Shown piece by piece: positions 1 through 9,207 of a stretch of DNA of 37,138 nucleotides (the first letter of the stretch is position 1; every line of letters starts with the position of its first letter). A program made the translations under genes and the position numbers. The notes below the pieces were generated by a model, which did no database searches, had not been told where the DNA came from, and was given only the letters and a program-made list of their open reading frames with translations. This stretch comes from Flavobacterium psychrophilum (lineage in GTDB: Bacteria; Bacteroidota; Bacteroidia; Flavobacteriales; Flavobacteriaceae): positions 1 to 37,138 of the forward strand of contig DZAU01000013.1 of NCBI GenBank assembly GCA_022729635.1. The letters run 5' to 3'.

Positions 1-1707
1 CAGTATTATTATGACAAAGGCGATTTCGAGAAAGCCAAAATCAGTTTCGAAGAATTGTTAAAAGCAACGCCTCAAAACTACCAGTATTTCCAAAAAACTA
101 TCGATTGTTATCAGCAATTGCAGCAATTTGACGTGGCCGAAAAAGCCATTCGAGAACGTTTGGATAAATACAAACAAGGCAATCTTTTGGTCGAATTGGG
201 TTATAATTTTCAGTTGCAAAAGAACGAGGCTTCCGCAAAAAAATACTACGACGAAGCAATAGAAAGGATCAAGAAAAATCCAAACGAAGTGTATGGAATT
301 GCGAATTCTTTCGAGAGAAAAGTGCTGCTGGAATATGCCTTGAAATCCTATCAAACAGCAATGGCACTGCAACCCAATTTCAATTTTAATTATCAAATGG
401 CGTTGCTTTACGGACAATTGGGCAACACCGAAATGATGATTTCTACTTTTTTGGACGAAGCTTACGCCAATTCCCAGAATTCGATACAAATCCAAAATCA
501 ATTGGCTCGTTTTATGGTAGAAGAAGGCGATGAAAACTTCAACGAAACCTTGCGAAAAGCATTAATTATAAGGACTCAAAAGAATCAAGATGTTTTTTGG
601 AATCAATATTTGAGTTGGTTTTATGTCCAACAAAAAGAGTTTGGTAAGGCTTTTATCCAAGAAAAAGCAGTGTATAAACGCAATCCCGAATCGCTTTCCA
701 GTATCGTCAATTTAGCGCAACTCGCCATTGAAGAAGACAATCAAGAAGCAGCAAAAGAAATTTTGGGATTTGTTCTGGAAAATACCAAAGATTTGGAATT
801 GCTCATTCAGGCGCATTCTTATTTGATTGAAATGAAAATTGATTCCGCACAGGAAAAAGATTTTACCGCCATTAAATCAGAATTGGAAAATTTATTGACC
901 GAATATGAAATAAGTTCATTAACGCTGCCTTTGCAACTGATTCAGGCGCATTTTGTGACTTTTAATTTGAAAAAACCCGATGAAGGAAAAGCCATAATCA
1001 AGAAAGCACTCGAGTTGCAATTAAACAATTTTGAAGCGGCTCAAGCCAAAATGAAATTGGCTGATATTTTGCTTTTCGAAGAAAAATACAATCAGGCGTT
1101 GCTCTATTATTCGCAAATCGAAGAAGATTTAAAAAACGACGAAGTGGCACACGAAGCCAGTTTGAAAGCCGCCAAAACCAGTTATTTTCAAGGAGATTTT
1201 GAGTGGGCATTGAAACAATTTAAGGTTTTGAAAGCCGCCAATTCCGAGTTGATTGCCAATGATGCTATGGAATATTTTCTTTTAATCAACGACAATACCG
1301 TCGCCGATTCGACTCAAACGGCCTTGAAACAGTTTGCCAAAGGCGATTATCTCTTGTATCAAAACAGAAATCAGGAAGCGATAACACAATTTCAAATGAT
1401 TTTGAAAACCTTCAAAGGACAAGAGATTGAGGCGGTAACAATGTTGCGATTGGGTAAAATTTATGAAAAACTAGGAGATTTTAATTTGGCTTTGGCCCAA
1501 TATCAAAATATTATTGCACAACACAGCGACGGAATTTACATAGACGAAGCGCTTTATTTTTCGGCAGAAATTGAGAACAATAAATTACAACAACCCGAAA
1601 AAGCAAAACTGCTTTATGAGAAAATAATTTTTAATCATCAAGACAGTATTTATTTTGTGGAAGCTCGAAAAAAATACAGGCTTTTGCGTGGAGACAAAGA
1701 ATTATAA
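1..1707 (+). CDS. Tetratricopeptide-repeat protein (5' end outside window)
   Basis: The reading frame is open from the first base, so the start and any signal peptide lie upstream; a TTG at 55 is an internal Leu codon, not the start. About 568 residues are visible. They are almost entirely helical TPR-type repeats with the usual small/aromatic spacing, for example a run beginning YYYDKGDFEKAKISFEELL at the left edge and LRLGKIYEKLGDFNLALAQY near the C-terminus. The last repeats resemble the TPR part of cell-envelope proteins, but no catalytic domain is seen. TPR arrays are protein-protein interaction scaffolds; the partner cannot be read from sequence. It is followed after about 40 bp by the DUF4286 gene on the same strand, so the two may be co-transcribed. 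Family assignment is firm, function is unknown. Confidence 0.85.
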   Translation, partial: QYYYDKGDFEKAKISFEELLKATPQNYQYFQKTIDCYQQLQQFDVAEKAIRERLDKYKQGNLLVELGYNFQLQKNEASAKKYYDEAIERIKKNPNEVYGIANSFERKVLLEYALKSYQTAMALQPNFNFNYQMALLYGQLGNTEMMISTFLDEAYANSQNSIQIQNQLARFMVEEGDENFNETLRKALIIRTQKNQDVFWNQYLSWFYVQQKEFGKAFIQEKAVYKRNPESLSSIVNLAQLAIEEDNQEAAKEILGFVLENTKDLELLIQAHSYLIEMKIDSAQEKDFTAIKSELENLLTEYEISSLTLPLQLIQAHFVTFNLKKPDEGKAIIKKALELQLNNFEAAQAKMKLADILLFEEKYNQALLYYSQIEEDLKNDEVAHEASLKAAKTSYFQGDFEWALKQFKVLKAANSELIANDAMEYFLLINDNTVADSTQTALKQFAKGDYLLYQNRNQEAITQFQMILKTFKGQEIEAVTMLRLGKIYEKLGDFNLALAQYQNIIAQHSDGIYIDEALYFSAEIENNKLQQPEKAKLLYEKIIFNHQDSIYFVEARKKYRLLRGDKEL

Positions 1708-1749
1708 TTCGAATTAATTAATTTTAATGCCCAAAACCCAACACCTAAA

Positions 1750-2061
1750 ATGATTATTTATAACGTTACCATAAACATACACGAAAGTGTTCACGATCAA
1801 TGGATGATTTGGATGCAACACAAACACATACCAGAAATGCTGGCAACTGGCAAATTTACATCGGCAATATTAGTGCGGGTTTTAATCGAAGAAGAAATGG
1901 GTGGAACAACCTATTCTGTACAATTTATGACGGACAGCAAAGCCACTTTAGAAAAATATTATCAAGAAAATGCACCAAAATTAAGAGCCGAAAGTCAGCA
2001 GCTTTTTGGAGACAAAATGCTAGCATTTAGAACGGAATTGGAGTTGATTTCAGAACATTAG
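1750..2061 (+). CDS. DUF4286 family protein
   Basis: A 103-residue protein beginning MIIYNVTINIHESVHDQWM with a central segment MQHKHIPEMLATGKF. This matches my memory of the DUF4286 family, small soluble proteins found mainly in Bacteroidetes with a ferredoxin-like/dimeric alpha-beta-barrel look. There is no signal peptide or membrane segment. It sits between the TPR gene and rsmA on the same strand. No function is established for the family and none is inferred here. Confidence 0.75.
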   Translation: MIIYNVTINIHESVHDQWMIWMQHKHIPEMLATGKFTSAILVRVLIEEEMGGTTYSVQFMTDSKATLEKYYQENAPKLRAESQQLFGDKMLAFRTELELISEH

Positions 2062-2078
2062 CACTGGTAATACTGTCT

Positions 2079-2146
2079 TCCCGAGCGCAGTCGAGGGATT
2101 TTAATGAACAATAAAAACACTTTGTGCCTTAGTGCCTTCGTGGCAA
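2079..2146. repeat. Composite dispersed-repeat fragments
   Basis: The gap between the DUF4286 gene and rsmA holds CCCGAGCGCAGTCGAGGG, an imperfect palindrome, and then CTTTGTGCCTTAGTGCC followed by TTCGTGGC. The second part is the reverse-strand version of the GCCACGAAGGCACAAAG word also present near 4286 and, diverged, near 15731 in this window. Both resemble short repeats common between genes in Bacteroidetes; that is from memory, not a search. Confidence 0.55.
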
Positions 2147-2156
2147 AACAAACAAT

Positions 2157-2936
2157 ATGGAAAAAGTAAAAGCCAAAAAACATCTCGGACAGCATTTCTT
2201 GAAAGACGAAAGCGTCGCCAAAGCCATTGCTGATACCTTGAGTTTAAAAGGATATGAAGACATATTGGAAATAGGACCGGGAATGGGCGTTTTGACCAAA
2301 TATTTGTTGGAAAAACCAATCAACACTTACGTTATCGAAATCGATACCGAATCTGTAGAATATTTAGATAAAAACTATCCAAAATTACATGGGAAAATCA
2401 TCTCTAAAGATTTCCTAAAATACAACATCAATGAGGTTTTCGAAGGGAAACAATTCGCTATAATCGGGAATTTTCCTTATAATATTTCGACTCAAATCGT
2501 ATTTAAAGCATTGGAATACCGCAACCAAATTCCAGAATTTGCGGGAATGTTCCAGAAAGAAGTCGCCGAGCGAATCTGCGAAAAAAAAGGAAGCAAGACT
2601 TATGGAATTCTATCCGTTTTGGTTCAGGCTTTTTATGTTGCCGAATATTTATTCACCGTAGATGAACACGTTTTTATTCCGCCACCAAAAGTAAAATCGG
2701 GTGTTTTGTGTTTGCGAAGAAAAGAAAATTACTGTTTGCCTTGCACTGAGAAACTGTTTTTTACGGTTGTAAAAACCGCTTTCCAACAACGCAGAAAAAC
2801 CTTGAGAAATAGTTTAAAAACACTAAATTTGTCCGATGGTTTACGAGAAGACGAAGTTTTTAATCTTCGACCAGAGCAACTTAGCGTCGAACAATTTATA
2901 GCACTTACCCAAAAAATAGAAGCCGATGGAGTTTAA
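2157..2936 (+). CDS. rsmA: 16S rRNA (adenine1518-N6/adenine1519-N6)-dimethyltransferase
   Basis: RsmA (KsgA) dimethylates two adjacent adenines in the 3' terminal hairpin of 16S rRNA, using S-adenosylmethionine, late in 30S assembly. The 259-residue protein has the expected N-terminus with [11 protein letters not shown], the SAM-binding glycine loop [12 protein letters not shown] at about residues 38-49, and the substrate-binding motif GNFPYNIS at about 105-112, which is the NxPY signature of adenine-N6 methyltransferases. The C-terminal half has the family segment [12 protein letters not shown]. Length is normal. The stop codon overlaps the start of mgtE by 11 bp, so the two are translationally coupled. 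Confidence 0.96.
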   Translation: MEKVKAKKHLGQHFLKDESVAKAIADTLSLKGYEDILEIGPGMGVLTKYLLEKPINTYVIEIDTESVEYLDKNYPKLHGKIISKDFLKYNINEVFEGKQFAIIGNFPYNISTQIVFKALEYRNQIPEFAGMFQKEVAERICEKKGSKTYGILSVLVQAFYVAEYLFTVDEHVFIPPPKVKSGVLCLRRKENYCLPCTEKLFFTVVKTAFQQRRKTLRNSLKTLNLSDGLREDEVFNLRPEQLSVEQFIALTQKIEADGV

Positions 2937-4278
2937 AATCAGCAAAGAACTAATTCAGGAATTAGAGCAACTCATTCAAAATAAAGACGACCAACAACTG
3001 GAAGTTTTATTGAATGACTTGCACCACGCTGATATTGCCGAAATTCTCGACGAACTCGATTTTGAAGAGGCAACTTATATTTTTAAGGTTTTAGATAGCG
3101 AGAAAACCGCTGAAATTCTTCTGGAATTAGAAGATGATTTACGAGAGAATATATTGAGAAGGCTTTCGCCAAAAGAAATCGCAGAAGAACTTGACGAGCT
3201 TGAAACCAATGACGCTGCCGATATTATTGCCGAACTTTCGCAGAGCAAAAAGCAGGAAGTAATCTCGGAACTTCAAGACGTGGAACACGCCAAAGACATT
3301 GTTGATTTATTGCGTTACCAAGAGGATACTGCTGGCGGAATTATGCACAAAGAATTGGTAAAAGTTAACGAAAACTGGAATGTTTTCACTTGTATCAAGC
3401 AAATGAGAGTTCAGGCCGCAAATATTTCGAGAGTACATTCGATTTATGTGGTTGATGACGAAGACAGATTGTTAGGACGTTTGTCGCTCAAAGATTTATT
3501 GACAACATCAGCTAAAACTCCTATTAGCGAAGTTTACATCAAAAAATTGAATTCGGTAAAAGTCGATACTGAAGATGTTGAGGTAGCTAGAATTATGCAA
3601 AAATATGACCTAGAAGCCATTCCAGTAATTGACGAATTAGGAAGATTGGTTGGGAGAATTACCATCGACGATATTGTGGATGTAATCAAGGATGAAGCCG
3701 ATCAAGATTATCAATTGGCGGCGGGTATCTCACAAGACGTAGAAGCCGATGACAGCATTTTGGAGTTAACAAAAGCGCGCTTACCTTGGTTGGTTTTAGC
3801 ACTTTTAGGAGGTTTTATATCTGTAAAAGTCCTCGGTTTGTTTGGTGACGCTATGTTGCAACACGGGAATTTGTTCTTTTTTACGCCACTTATTGCTGCA
3901 ATGGCAGGAAATGTGGGCGTTCAATCTTCTGCAATTATTGTTCAAGGTTTGGCAAATGATTCCCTAAGTGGTTCTTTGTTTAATAGATTGATAAAAGAAG
4001 TGTCTTTGAGTTTGTTAAACGGACTGATTCTAGCAACTATATTATTTTTAGGAAGTCATTTTCTTTTAGACGTTGAATTTATTGTAGGAATAATAGTAAC
4101 CATTGCATTGATTTCAGTTATTATTATTGCATCTCTTATCGGAACATTTGTCCCATTATTACTGGATAAATTCGGGATTGACCCTGCACTGGCAACAGGA
4201 CCATTTATCACAACCAGCAATGATATTTGCGGAATTCTTATTTATTTTACAATAGCAAAACTGATTTTAGGATTTTAA
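2926..4278 (+). CDS. mgtE: MgtE-type magnesium transporter
   Basis: MgtE is a homodimeric inner-membrane Mg2+ channel gated by cytosolic magnesium. The 450-residue protein shows all three parts: a superhelical acidic N domain (about residues 10-130, with repeated [14 protein letters not shown] helices), a CBS pair (about 135-255, including the sequence [16 protein letters not shown]), and about five membrane helices (about 285-450). The pore signatures [16 protein letters not shown] and [17 protein letters not shown] are intact. The ATG lies inside the last codons of rsmA, an 11-bp overlap. No Mg2+ riboswitch is possible between the two genes because there is no gap. Confidence 0.95.
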   Translation: MEFKISKELIQELEQLIQNKDDQQLEVLLNDLHHADIAEILDELDFEEATYIFKVLDSEKTAEILLELEDDLRENILRRLSPKEIAEELDELETNDAADIIAELSQSKKQEVISELQDVEHAKDIVDLLRYQEDTAGGIMHKELVKVNENWNVFTCIKQMRVQAANISRVHSIYVVDDEDRLLGRLSLKDLLTTSAKTPISEVYIKKLNSVKVDTEDVEVARIMQKYDLEAIPVIDELGRLVGRITIDDIVDVIKDEADQDYQLAAGISQDVEADDSILELTKARLPWLVLALLGGFISVKVLGLFGDAMLQHGNLFFFTPLIAAMAGNVGVQSSAIIVQGLANDSLSGSLFNRLIKEVSLSLLNGLILATILFLGSHFLLDVEFIVGIIVTIALISVIIIASLIGTFVPLLLDKFGIDPALATGPFITTSNDICGILIYFTIAKLILGF

Positions 4279-4285
4279 TAAAAAT

Positions 4286-4411
4286 GCCACGAAGGCACAA
4301 AGTCACAAAGAAAAAATATTTTCAGAGGATTCTAATAAAGCTTTCTTGTAAATTTGTGCCTTATAAAAACACTTTTTAATTAAAAATTTACGCCTTAGAA
4401 TCTTTGCGGCA
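4286..4411. repeat. Degenerate dispersed inverted-repeat element
   Basis: The left end is GCCACGAAGGCACAAAG at 4286-4302, followed by a tandem half copy TCACAAAG. The right end, about 4389-4411, is a degraded inverted version ending CTTTGCGGCA, with a further TTTGTGCCTT internally. The arrangement (CCACGAAGGCAC at one end, its complement at the other, AT-rich filler) recurs at 15731-15877. It fills the 151-bp gap between mgtE and proC. Confidence 0.55.
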
Positions 4412-4429
4412 GAAAAACACATATATAAA

Positions 4430-5206
4430 ATGAAAATACATATTATTGGAGGAGGAAACTTAGGCGTTGCTATAGCAAAAGGATTATCAAAATTTTCGAA
4501 AAAAAATCAAGTCACCGTAACCAGAAGAAATACTTCAAGCATTCTTTATTTAGAACAATTAGGCGTTACGGTTTCTACGGATAACAAACACCAAATTCAA
4601 GAAGCGGATATTATCATTCTCACCATAAAACCCTATCAGGTAAGTACAGTTTTGGCCGAAATTCTTCCGGTAATTTCCAATAAAATAATTGCTTCTGCGG
4701 TAAGTGGTTTGTCTATTGACGCGCTTCAAAACAAGATTGGCGACACGCATCACGCCATAAGAATTATGCCTAATATTGCAGCTCAATTTGGCGCATCGGC
4801 AACGTGTATTGCTTTCAATGAAAAAGACAAAGACAATGCACAAAACGTGGTGGCTCTTTTCCAGGATTTAGGAACGGCGCCAATTATTGACGAAAAATTA
4901 ATGGATGCAGCTACGGTTTTGGCGGCAAGCGGAACTGCCTTTGCGTTGCGATATATTCGTGCTTCGATGCAAGCCGGAATCGAAATAGGATTTGATTGGC
5001 AAACCGCTTTGGCTATTTCTGCCCAAACCGTAAAAGGCGCTGCCGAAATGCTTCTCGAAGAAAAAGGACATCCGGAACAATTAATTGACAGAGTAACAAC
5101 GCCTCAAGGCTGCACCATTGCTGGCTTGAACGAAATGGAAATGCACGGATTCAGTTCATCGTTGATTAGAGGAATCAAGACTTCTTTGAAACAGATAAAG
5201 GGATAA
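4430..5206 (+). CDS. proC: Pyrroline-5-carboxylate reductase
   Basis: ProC catalyses the last step of proline synthesis, reducing 1-pyrroline-5-carboxylate with NAD(P)H in the cytosol. The 258-residue protein starts with a Rossmann nucleotide-binding loop, IHIIGGGNLGVAIAKGL, and has the family segment RIMPNIAAQFGASATC. The C-terminal signature is DRVTTPQGCTIAGLNEME, in which the usual PGGTT is PQGCT, a form I associate with Bacteroidetes ProC. Length is normal. It stands alone on its strand, ending at a strong bidirectional terminator shared with nhaA. Confidence 0.94.
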   Translation: MKIHIIGGGNLGVAIAKGLSKFSKKNQVTVTRRNTSSILYLEQLGVTVSTDNKHQIQEADIIILTIKPYQVSTVLAEILPVISNKIIASAVSGLSIDALQNKIGDTHHAIRIMPNIAAQFGASATCIAFNEKDKDNAQNVVALFQDLGTAPIIDEKLMDAATVLAASGTAFALRYIRASMQAGIEIGFDWQTALAISAQTVKGAAEMLLEEKGHPEQLIDRVTTPQGCTIAGLNEMEMHGFSSSLIRGIKTSLKQIKG

Positions 5207-5220
5207 AAATTTCTATAAAA

Positions 5221-5267
5221 AATACAAAAAGGGAATTTAGTTTAACGCTAAATTCCCTTTTTGTATT
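5221..5267. terminator. Bidirectional terminator between proC and nhaA
   Basis: A perfect 20-bp stem: the left arm 5221-5240 (AATACAAAAAGGGAATTTAG) and its exact complement at 5248-5267, with the 7-nt loop TTTAACG. The stem base is an A-run on one side and a T-run on the other, so the hairpin is followed by U-residues in both directions. It lies 14 bp after the proC stop and 30 bp after the convergent nhaA stop. Confidence 0.9.
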
Positions 5268-5297
5268 TATTTCGAATGAAAATATTCTTTGGGATTG

Positions 5298-6452
5298 TTA
5301 TGTTTCTTGAGTCGGTTTTTTCAATGCAAATTTCAACCAAAAGAAGCCCATCGTTCCTGCAATAAACGAAGCAATCAAAATAGCAATTTTAGAATAGGTA
5401 ATCACTTCTTCGCCATCATTTTTAAAGGCAAGAAGTGTAATAAAAATAGACATCGTAAACCCAATTCCACCCAACATTCCGGCACCAATAATGGTTTTCC
5501 ATTTTAAATCTTTGGGAAGCCCACAAAGTCCTAAACCAACTCCAAGGAGTGAAAAAAGGAAAATTCCCAACGGTTTTCCAATGACAAGACCCAATAGAAT
5601 TCCAAGCGAATTAGAATGACTCAACCCTTCGCTCCAATTTGAATCTATTGCAATGCAAGTATTGGCAATGGCAAATAAGGGTAAAATTATAAATGCTACA
5701 GGTTTGTGAAGAAAATGTTGAAGTCTATACGAAGAAGTTTTTTTGCTCCCGTCACCAAAAGGAATTACAAAAGCCAATAAAACTCCGGTAATCGTAGCGT
5801 GAACACCAGAATTTAACATAAAATACCACATTAATATTCCGCCAATTAAATACGGAATCAGGTTGTGAATTTTCATGCGGTTCAAAACAAATAAAAGTCC
5901 CATAACACCAAAAGCAATCCCTAAATTCATCCAAATAATGGTTTGTGTATAGAAAATTGCGATTACCAAAATAGCTCCCAAATCGTCAATTACGGCGAGT
6001 GCTGTCAAAAATATTTTCAAGGAAGCCGGCACACGACTTCCTAAAAGAGACAAAATTCCTATGGCAAATGCAATGTCTGTCGCCATCGGGATTCCCGCAC
6101 CGTTTTGAGTAATGGTTCCAAAATTTAACAACAAAAACAATCCGGCAGGTACAAGCATTCCGCCAATGGCACCAAAAATAGGCAAGGAAGCATTTTTAAT
6201 ATTAGACAATTCACCCTGATATATTTCGCGTTCTAATTCTAATCCTATCAACAGAAAGAAAATGACCATAAGACCATCGTTGATCCAATGTGTGATGGAA
6301 TGATGACCTATTTCTGTATTCCAAAATTGGATATATTCGGTTTGAATGCTCGAATTTGCTAAAAAAAGAGAAACAATAGTTGCAAAAAGCAAAAGCAGTC
6401 CGCCTGATTTTTCGCTTTCAAAAAACTCGGTAAACATTTTGGTTCGTTTCAT
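5298..6452 (-). CDS. nhaA: Na+/H+ antiporter NhaA
   Basis: NhaA exchanges two external protons for one internal Na+ or Li+ across the inner membrane, for pH and sodium homeostasis. The 384-residue protein has about 12 hydrophobic segments and the hallmark LTALAVIDDLGAILVIAIFY, which contains the two adjacent Asp residues that bind and carry the ions. The segments GIPMATDIAFAIGIL and LLIGLELEREIYQGEL are also typical. Length matches the family. It is a single-gene unit, convergent with proC and divergent from the dehydrogenase fusion gene. Confidence 0.96.
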   Translation of the reverse strand: MKRTKMFTEFFESEKSGGLLLLFATIVSLFLANSSIQTEYIQFWNTEIGHHSITHWINDGLMVIFFLLIGLELEREIYQGELSNIKNASLPIFGAIGGMLVPAGLFLLLNFGTITQNGAGIPMATDIAFAIGILSLLGSRVPASLKIFLTALAVIDDLGAILVIAIFYTQTIIWMNLGIAFGVMGLLFVLNRMKIHNLIPYLIGGILMWYFMLNSGVHATITGVLLAFVIPFGDGSKKTSSYRLQHFLHKPVAFIILPLFAIANTCIAIDSNWSEGLSHSNSLGILLGLVIGKPLGIFLFSLLGVGLGLCGLPKDLKWKTIIGAGMLGGIGFTMSIFITLLAFKNDGEEVITYSKIAILIASFIAGTMGFFWLKFALKKPTQET

Positions 6453-6476
6453 ATATCTTTTTTAAAATGAATTATA

Positions 6477-6484
6477 CAAACTTA
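6477..6484 (-). promoter_or_regulatory. Candidate -7 element for nhaA
   Basis: On the minus strand this reads TAAGTTTG, an exact match to the Bacteroidetes -7 consensus TAnnTTTG, 24 bp upstream of the nhaA start. No TTG at the expected -33 spacing was found, so the call rests on one element. Confidence 0.45.
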
Positions 6485-6571
6485 CACAATTGTAATACAA
6501 AATCCTTTAGGCAAAACGATAAACCGCAATTTTTTTGTTAATTTGGTATGTCAAATATTGAAACACTTTTT

Positions 6572-7921
6572 ATGGACATCAAAATCCTTCATATCGATAG
6601 CAATCATCCGTTGCTTTGGGAACAATTGCAACAAGCGGGATTTATAAATCACGAAGATTTCACTTCTTCGAAAACCGAAATTGAAGCAAAAATCCAGAAT
6701 TATCAAGGAATTGTTATTCGAAGTAGATTTAAAATTGACAAAACTTTTCTGGACAAAGCCACAAATTTGCAATTCATTGCACGAGTTGGTGCTGGATTGG
6801 AAAGCATCGATTGTGACTATGCTTTATCTAAAAATATCCAACTTATTGCTGCGCCGGAAGGGAATAGAAATGCAGTTGCCGAACACGCTTTAGGAATGAT
6901 TTTGTCGCTTTTCAATAATTTGAATCAAGCCGATAAAGAAATAAAATCAGGACATTGGAACCGTGAAAGCAACCGTGGTCACGAACTCGACGGAAAAACG
7001 GTGGGAATCATTGGCTACGGAAATATGGGAAAATATTTTGCCAAAAAACTGCTGGGTTTTGAGGTAGAAGTTTTGTGTTATGACATTTTGGAAAATGTGG
7101 GCGATGAAAATGCCAAACAAGTTTCACTCGAAGAATTGCATCAAAAAACCGATGTTTTAAGTCTGCATATTCCTTGGACACCAGAAACTGATAAAATGGT
7201 TGACACCCGTTTTATCAATGCTTTCGCCAAACCGTTTTGGATTATAAACACTTCACGAGGTAAAAATATTGTCACTGCCGATTTAGTTGAAGCAATGAAA
7301 ACCGGCAAAATTCTCGGAGCTGGTTTAGACGTTTTGGAATATGAAAAATTGTCATTTGAAACCCTTTTTCAAGATATAAACACTCCCGATGCTTTTCAAT
7401 ATTTATTGAATGCAAAAAACACCATTCTCACGCCACATATTGCGGGTTGGACTTACGAAAGTCACGAACGGTTGGCACAAGTGATTGTCAATAAAATCAA
7501 GGTGAAATATTTTGGTGAAACGAAAGTGAAGGAAATGGAAAGCCGAGTTACAGGAATAGGTGGAATATTCTTCAAATCAAAAAACCCAAAAGAATTGGTT
7601 GCTTGGTATGGCAAACATTTAGGATTAAAGACTGATGATTATGGTTCCACTTTTTGGTGGAAAGACCAAAGCGGAAAAGATTGTTCTACACAATGGTCGC
7701 CATTTTCGAACGACACAAATTACTTCGATCCAAGCGAAAAAGAGTTTATGCAAAACTTCAGAGTACACGATTTAGAAAATTTGTTAAAAAAACTATCTGA
7801 TGAAGGCGTAACAATTGTAGGAGAAATGGAGTCTTATGATTATGGAAAATTTGGTTGGATTCTAGACATCGAAGGGAATAAAATTGAACTTTGGGAACCA
7901 ATTGATAAAACATTTCTGTAA
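6572..7921 (+). CDS. D-2-hydroxyacid dehydrogenase fused to a VOC/glyoxalase domain
   Basis: A protein of about 449 residues made of two unrelated domains. Residues 1-320 form an NAD-dependent D-isomer 2-hydroxyacid dehydrogenase (phosphoglycerate dehydrogenase superfamily): nucleotide loop GIIGYGNMGKYFAKKL at about 145-160, catalytic Arg in NTSRGK, and catalytic His in LTPHIAGWTYESH. Residues 322-449, starting at an internal Met (ATG at 7535) in MESRVTGIGGIFFKSKNPK, are a complete vicinal-oxygen-chelate fold with the ending DIEGNKIELWEP. The domain seam is KVKEMESRV with no linker. Substrates are unknown. I prefer the ATG at 6572 (MDIKILHIDSNHP) over the in-frame ATG at 6548 because family members start near this motif. 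A SerA role is possible for the N-terminal half, but no ACT domain is present. Confidence 0.85.
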   Translation: MDIKILHIDSNHPLLWEQLQQAGFINHEDFTSSKTEIEAKIQNYQGIVIRSRFKIDKTFLDKATNLQFIARVGAGLESIDCDYALSKNIQLIAAPEGNRNAVAEHALGMILSLFNNLNQADKEIKSGHWNRESNRGHELDGKTVGIIGYGNMGKYFAKKLLGFEVEVLCYDILENVGDENAKQVSLEELHQKTDVLSLHIPWTPETDKMVDTRFINAFAKPFWIINTSRGKNIVTADLVEAMKTGKILGAGLDVLEYEKLSFETLFQDINTPDAFQYLLNAKNTILTPHIAGWTYESHERLAQVIVNKIKVKYFGETKVKEMESRVTGIGGIFFKSKNPKELVAWYGKHLGLKTDDYGSTFWWKDQSGKDCSTQWSPFSNDTNYFDPSEKEFMQNFRVHDLENLLKKLSDEGVTIVGEMESYDYGKFGWILDIEGNKIELWEPIDKTFL

Positions 7922-8004
7922 AAGTTATATATTAGCAAACAAAAAGGAGTTTCCGAAAATCCAAAATAGAGTAGGAACTAAATAACTAATAAACCAAAAC
8001 AGGA

Positions 8005-8343
8005 ATGAATTCACAAAAAGTTGATATGTTTATGATGATAAACGGAAAAAATTTTGAAGGACATCATCTAATTGAAATTAGAGAAAAATTAATGAGCTTG
8101 GATGAAAGTCAATGGCAAAATTTACAATTAACTCAGTTTAAAAACCCAACTACGGCATTGCTAATTTCGATTTTCGCGGGAGCTTATGGAATCGATCGTT
8201 TTTATATTGGTGACACAGGTTTAGGCGTTGGAAAACTACTTACTTGTGGCGGATTAATGGTCTGGGCTATTGTGGATTGGTTTTTGATTCAAGGTGCAAC
8301 CAAAGAGAAAAACCTACAATTATTTAACAACACTTTTTTGTAA
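8005..8343 (+). CDS. TM2 domain protein (first copy)
   Basis: A 112-residue protein. A soluble N-terminal 50 residues precede a TM2 domain: NPTTALLISIFAGAYGIDRFYIG, then GVGKLLTCGGLMVWAIVDWF. That gives two membrane helices joined by a short turn carrying the DRF motif typical of TM2 proteins. There is no signal peptide. TM2 proteins are small inner-membrane proteins of unknown function. Its stop codon TAA is at 8341-8343 and the next gene starts 4 bp later, the first link of a six-gene run (8005-10792) of membrane-protein genes. Confidence 0.85.
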   Translation: MNSQKVDMFMMINGKNFEGHHLIEIREKLMSLDESQWQNLQLTQFKNPTTALLISIFAGAYGIDRFYIGDTGLGVGKLLTCGGLMVWAIVDWFLIQGATKEKNLQLFNNTFL

Positions 8344-8347
8344 TGAA

Positions 8348-8758
8348 ATGAAAAAGAACAGGCTTTATTCTTTTATATTAATTGCTTGTTTTCTCGGTTA
8401 TGGTTGGTTATTTTTTTTTAAACTTTTTGCTGCCAAAATTTCCAAATCAGATTTTACGGTCTGTCTTTTCAAAAGAATAACCACTATTCCTTGTCCTTCT
8501 TGCGGAACTACTCGTGCTGTAAATCATTTTTTTAATGGTGAAATTTTAACCTCTTTGTACTTCAATCCTTTCGGAATTATTGTTGCTGGAATAATGGTTA
8601 TTTGCCCCATTTGGATTTTATTCGATTTTTTCCAAAAGACCCAAACATTTTATGATTTTTACCTTAAAGCCGAAAGTAAAATTAGAACTAAAAAAACAGC
8701 CATTCTGCTGATTTTACTGGTTTTACTCAATTGGATTTGGAACCTATACAAACAATGA
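8348..8758 (+). CDS. DUF2752 membrane protein (first copy)
   Basis: A protein of about 136 residues starting MKKNRLYSFILIACFLGYG; this ATG follows the TM2 stop by 4 bp, whereas the longer open frame has no better start. Three hydrophobic helices are visible. The DUF2752 signature IPCPSCGTTRA sits at about residues 49-59, followed by the conserved ALY-like segment SLYFNPFG. The paired Cys of CPSC could bind metal or form a disulfide; this is a structural guess. Its last bases overlap the next gene in ATGA fashion. The function of DUF2752 is unknown. Confidence 0.85.
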   Translation: MKKNRLYSFILIACFLGYGWLFFFKLFAAKISKSDFTVCLFKRITTIPCPSCGTTRAVNHFFNGEILTSLYFNPFGIIVAGIMVICPIWILFDFFQKTQTFYDFYLKAESKIRTKKTAILLILLVLLNWIWNLYKQ

Positions 8759-9207
8759 TGACTACAACACAGTTTTTTGGTTATAAACCCACAGATAGCG
8801 AATTAGAAAGAGCTTCAAATAGTTATTTAATGTCTCTCGTTGCGGTACTTGGCGGATTGCCTTTACCGATTGTCAATCTTTTAGCATCAGTGTTTTTTTA
8901 TTTAGGGAATAGAAAAAGTACTCTTTTTGTAAAATGGCACTGTTTACAGGCGCTGTTTTCTCAACTCGGAATGTTTTTGTTTAATACGGTTGGTTTTTGG
9001 TGGACGATTTCCGTAATTTTTTCCGAAGAAAAAGCAACAAACCAATATCTATCCTATATGTTTACTATCGTTATTTTCAATGTATTAGAATTTATTGCCA
9101 CATTGTATTTAGCCATTCAAACCAGAAAGGGAAAACATATTGAGCTGTATTTTTTTTCCGATATTACTAATTTATTTTATAAAACCGAAGATGAAAATAA
9201 TTTTTAA
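8755..9207 (+). CDS. DUF4870-like membrane protein
   Basis: About 150 residues. The start is the ATG at 8755 (or the next codon, also ATG), overlapping the stop of the DUF2752 gene. The sequence ELERASNSYLMSLVAVLGG, then GNRKSTLFVKWHCLQALF, looks like the DUF4870 family of three- to four-helix membrane proteins (the segment FVxxHxxQAL is its usual core). Hydrophobic helices lie at about 28-48, 65-90 and 98-120. The last 17 bp overlap the M48 peptidase gene. Function unknown; family assignment is from memory and of moderate strength. Confidence 0.65.
   Translation: MMTTTQFFGYKPTDSELERASNSYLMSLVAVLGGLPLPIVNLLASVFFYLGNRKSTLFVKWHCLQALFSQLGMFLFNTVGFWWTISVIFSEEKATNQYLSYMFTIVIFNVLEFIATLYLAIQTRKGKHIELYFFSDITNLFYKTEDENNF

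Noticed and set aside
6548..6571. Upstream in-frame ATG for the dehydrogenase-VOC gene
   Set aside because: It adds eight residues (MSNIETLF) not expected in the family, and a near -7 element (TTAATTTG at 6538-6545) would start transcription at or after it. It remains possible.
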